Shown here one piece after another: positions 62,094-64,000 of a DNA stretch of 64,000 nt. Position 1 is the first letter of the stretch. The number at the start of each line of letters is the position of its first letter. The stretch spans positions 186,001 to 250,000 of the forward strand of contig JACAEM010000034.1 of the NCBI GenBank assembly GCA_013388855.1, read 5' to 3'. Below the pieces are notes generated by a model. That model did no database searches and was not told where the DNA came from. It saw only the letters and a program-made list of their open reading frames with translations. A program made the translations under genes and the position numbers. Origin of the DNA: Chloroflexota bacterium. Its GTDB lineage: Bacteria > Chloroflexota > Anaerolineae > Anaerolineales > Villigracilaceae.

Positions 62094-64000
62094 TCATTTC
62101 ACAAAACCCAACTCGCTGAACAATTTGGGACTGGCTTTCAGCCAGAACGAACTTTTGGTTTCGTCCTTCCAGCGTTTGAGGATTTCTTCGTTCATTTGAA
62201 CGTCATTGATATAAATCACCGCGCGCACGACATCGTTATTGTCTGTCACAAATTGGAGGAAGGGCGCGAACCATTCCTCCCAGCCCTCCTGCGGCGACGC
62301 AGTAATCATCACAGGTTTGAGACGTTCACGCGCGAATTGTTGGATGAAGGCATCGGCGCATTCGTAATTTACCCCGATCCAATTCACGACTTCATCGCCT
62401 GGATAGAATTCGGCGAAATTGATCTCCTCGCACGAGGCGGATTCCCACACGAGCGCGACGTTCGTACTACCCTTCGCCTGCTTGCGCTCCCCAACCTTTT
62501 TCCACGCCGAGACGTACGCGTCGGACGCGTCGTCCGGTCCATGTCGGAGATGGAGAAAAACGGGGCGGTTATAGGAGGTCAACGCATCGAGCAGAGTATC
62601 CACCTGCACGTCGGTGAGTGTATCGTTCCAATCCACGCGGACGGACAACGCGCTGTTGGGGTACTTACCCGCGAGATCATTCAACTCATCCATGCCGTTC
62701 AATTGCAAGTCAAGATTCGCCGCCACGCCGCCCGGGGCGGTGACGGTGGCATTGAAATAAGCATCAACGCTCTCAACATCCTGACCGACCAGCAACAGGG
62801 CGCGTCCTGTGGGCGGAGCAAATTTGCCAGTCACCTCGGGCTTGGGCGTCGGGAAGATTTGCCCTGCGGGAGCCGTGCCTGGTTCATAAATGCGAAAGTT
62901 TCCGCTGACCTGCAACAAAGCCAGCATCATGAGCAAGCCGTCGTAGTAGCGATATTGCCCCCTCGGCACGTCCAGGTCCCACAAGGCTTGCACGAACGGC
63001 TCGCCGATTACCCGGTCCGCGGCGAGGGCGGCGACGGCATTGGTCGCCATCAGACCCGTGGAGCGGTGTCCCGCGTCGGGCGTGCCATCGAGCAGGTATT
63101 CGGCTTTGTATTCGTCCATGCCTTGCGAGGCGAAGAAACTCAGCAGGCGATTCGACTGTTCTCTGTGCCACTCGCCCGGCGCGAACCAAACGTAGTCCAC
63201 ACCCACATTTGCTCCCACACGAAACGCGTCGTAGCGGAAGCTGCCGTTGTAGCGGTCACTGACGGGCGAGCCGTTGAATTCGGAGTAATTGGGGGCAAGT
63301 CCCGTTTGCGGGTGGACGGCTGTTTTCAGATAGTCGCGGCTGACCTGCGCGGCTTCCGCCCAAAAGTCGTTGTCCTTGTCCGCCCAGCGTGCCCAGAGTT
63401 CGTAGTAGTGCGGCATGTGATAGGACGGGTCGGTAAATTGCGAGTTCCGTCCCAGTTGCGGGACGAAGACCACCTGTTTGGTTTCAGGGTCGAAAAGGTC
63501 GGTGGCGAGTTCGCCGCGTCCTTCGGTGTGCAGGGCGGTATCAAGGATGGCTTGCGCTTCGGCGCGGTAGTTGTAGATGCCGTTGCTGCTCCCCCAACGC
63601 GCATCGGCAAAGAACAGGGCGGTGATGAACCAGATTTCGCCGTCGGAGGCGGGGTTGGCGTCGAGTTGTGTGCCGTCCATCTTGCAGTGCCAGGCAAAGT
63701 AGCCTTTGTAGCCGCCATCCGTTTGGTACATGTAGGTTTTTGCCCATTTCCAGAGGCGGTCGAACTCCTCTTTCTTGTTCAATTGCACGGCGATCATCAT
63801 GCCGTAGGACATGCCTTCGGAGCGCACGTCTTCGTTGGCGATGTCGGAGATGTATGCCATGTCTGCCCCGACGGGATAGTAGACTCGTTCCGTGGAGTCA
63901 TCGCCGTAAAAGAGCTGGTTGAAGGCGGAGTCTATTTTGGCTTGAATCTCTTCGTCGCTTTTGCCGAGGTAGTCCTTGAACAGGTTGGGGTAGATTCCCG
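62094..64000 (-). CDS. GH8 reducing-end xylose-releasing exo-oligoxylanase fused to a GH26-like domain, N-terminus cut
   Basis: The frame is open from the stop at 62094 to the window edge (about 635 codons), so the N-terminus is missing. The first part reads NLFKDYLGKSDEEIQ, NQLFYGDDSTERVYYPVG and DVRSEGMSYGMM; the catalytic Glu is in RSEGMSYG (codon 63816-63818) and the Asp base in YDAFR (about 63228-63230). This is the Rex group of GH8, which releases xylose from the reducing end of xylo-oligosaccharides. From about 62807 to the end follows a beta-mannanase (GH26)-like domain that keeps the YPGDEVVNWIGV core but lacks the family's two catalytic glutamates, so it is probably non-catalytic. 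It starts the xylose operon in this window. Confidence 0.85.
   Translation of the reverse strand, partial: GIYPNLFKDYLGKSDEEIQAKIDSAFNQLFYGDDSTERVYYPVGADMAYISDIANEDVRSEGMSYGMMIAVQLNKKEEFDRLWKWAKTYMYQTDGGYKGYFAWHCKMDGTQLDANPASDGEIWFITALFFADARWGSSNGIYNYRAEAQAILDTALHTEGRGELATDLFDPETKQVVFVPQLGRNSQFTDPSYHMPHYYELWARWADKDNDFWAEAAQVSRDYLKTAVHPQTGLAPNYSEFNGSPVSDRYNGSFRYDAFRVGANVGVDYVWFAPGEWHREQSNRLLSFFASQGMDEYKAEYLLDGTPDAGHRSTGLMATNAVAALAADRVIGEPFVQALWDLDVPRGQYRYYDGLLMMLALLQVSGNFRIYEPGTAPAGQIFPTPKPEVTGKFAPPTGRALLLVGQDVESVDAYFNATVTAPGGVAANLDLQLNGMDELNDLAGKYPNSALSVRVDWNDTLTDVQVDTLLDALTSYNRPVFLHLRHGPDDASDAYVSAWKKVGERKQAKGSTNVALVWESASCEEINFAEFYPGDEVVNWIGVNYECADAFIQQFARERLKPVMITASPQEGWEEWFAPFLQFVTDNNDVVRAVIYINDVQMNEEILKRWKDETKSSFWLKASPKLFSELGFVK

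Noticed and set aside
57035-64000. Idea that the TetR regulator controls the xylose operon
   Set aside because: The palindromic operator lies only between tetR and the aldolase operon; no copy was seen near the xyl genes, and their promoter is outside the window.

Overview
The window looks like a chromosomal segment of a free-living bacterium of moderately high G+C content. The closest fit is a Chloroflexota (Anaerolineae-type) genome. Reasons: long runs of tightly packed, 4-bp-overlapping genes; a small zinc-binding protein of the DUF951 family next to a galactolipid-synthase-like glycosyltransferase; several genes with no Shine-Dalgarno sequence whose -10 box lies only 6-8 nt from the start codon; and an actinobacterial-type xylose isomerase. 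This placement rests on gene content and style, not on a marker-gene phylogeny, and is moderately confident. No rRNA, tRNA, CRISPR array, transposase or prophage gene was seen.

Region 1 (1-24174, all on the minus strand) is a surface-polysaccharide locus. It is headed, at its right end, by the housekeeping genes tsaE-tsaB-rimI (t6A tRNA modification and ribosomal-protein acetylation). Then come a UDP-GlcNAc dehydrogenase, a UDP-glucuronate-type epimerase, a flippase, a GT4 glycosyltransferase, a membrane protein, gmd (with its own consensus promoter), a GT39-type membrane glycosyltransferase, a GT2 transferase, another GT4, rmlB, rmlA, a MaoC-like hydratase, a WecE-like aminotransferase, a WbpI-like 2-epimerase, a MarR-like regulator, an acetyltransferase, an aminotransferase, an oxidoreductase, a WecC-like dehydrogenase and a second flippase cut by the window edge. 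Together these enzymes should make UDP-ManNAc3NAcA, dTDP-Fuc4N-type sugar, a GDP-6-deoxyhexose intermediate and a UDP-hexuronic acid.

Region 2 (24261-50991) is mostly core genes: mscS, a lipid glycosyltransferase, a phosphoribosyltransferase, a GIY-YIG nuclease, tyrA, ogt, a GT39-like protein, era, a YhhN protein, a Vps62-like membrane protein, ruvA, ruvC, yebC, a DegV protein, a GNAT protein, an MFS transporter, an SbcD-like nuclease, a C39-peptidase-like exported protein, an arginase, an endonuclease-IV-like enzyme, an extended DgkA, ybeY, pgpH, yqeY, a diguanylate cyclase and hutI.

Region 3 (51328-64000) is catabolic. A TetR-controlled operon (class II aldolase, class III aminotransferase, MFS transporter, FGGY kinase) is read from a divergent promoter pair whose two -35 boxes sit inside one perfect palindrome; its substrate is unknown. 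Next to it is a xylo-oligosaccharide operon: a GH8 reducing-end xylanase fused to a degenerate GH26-like domain, a GH3 glycosidase, xylA and xylB. This is a linear route from xylo-oligosaccharides to xylulose-5-phosphate. Intergenic spaces are rich in perfect hairpins and small palindromic repeats, one of which is embedded in frame in sbcD.
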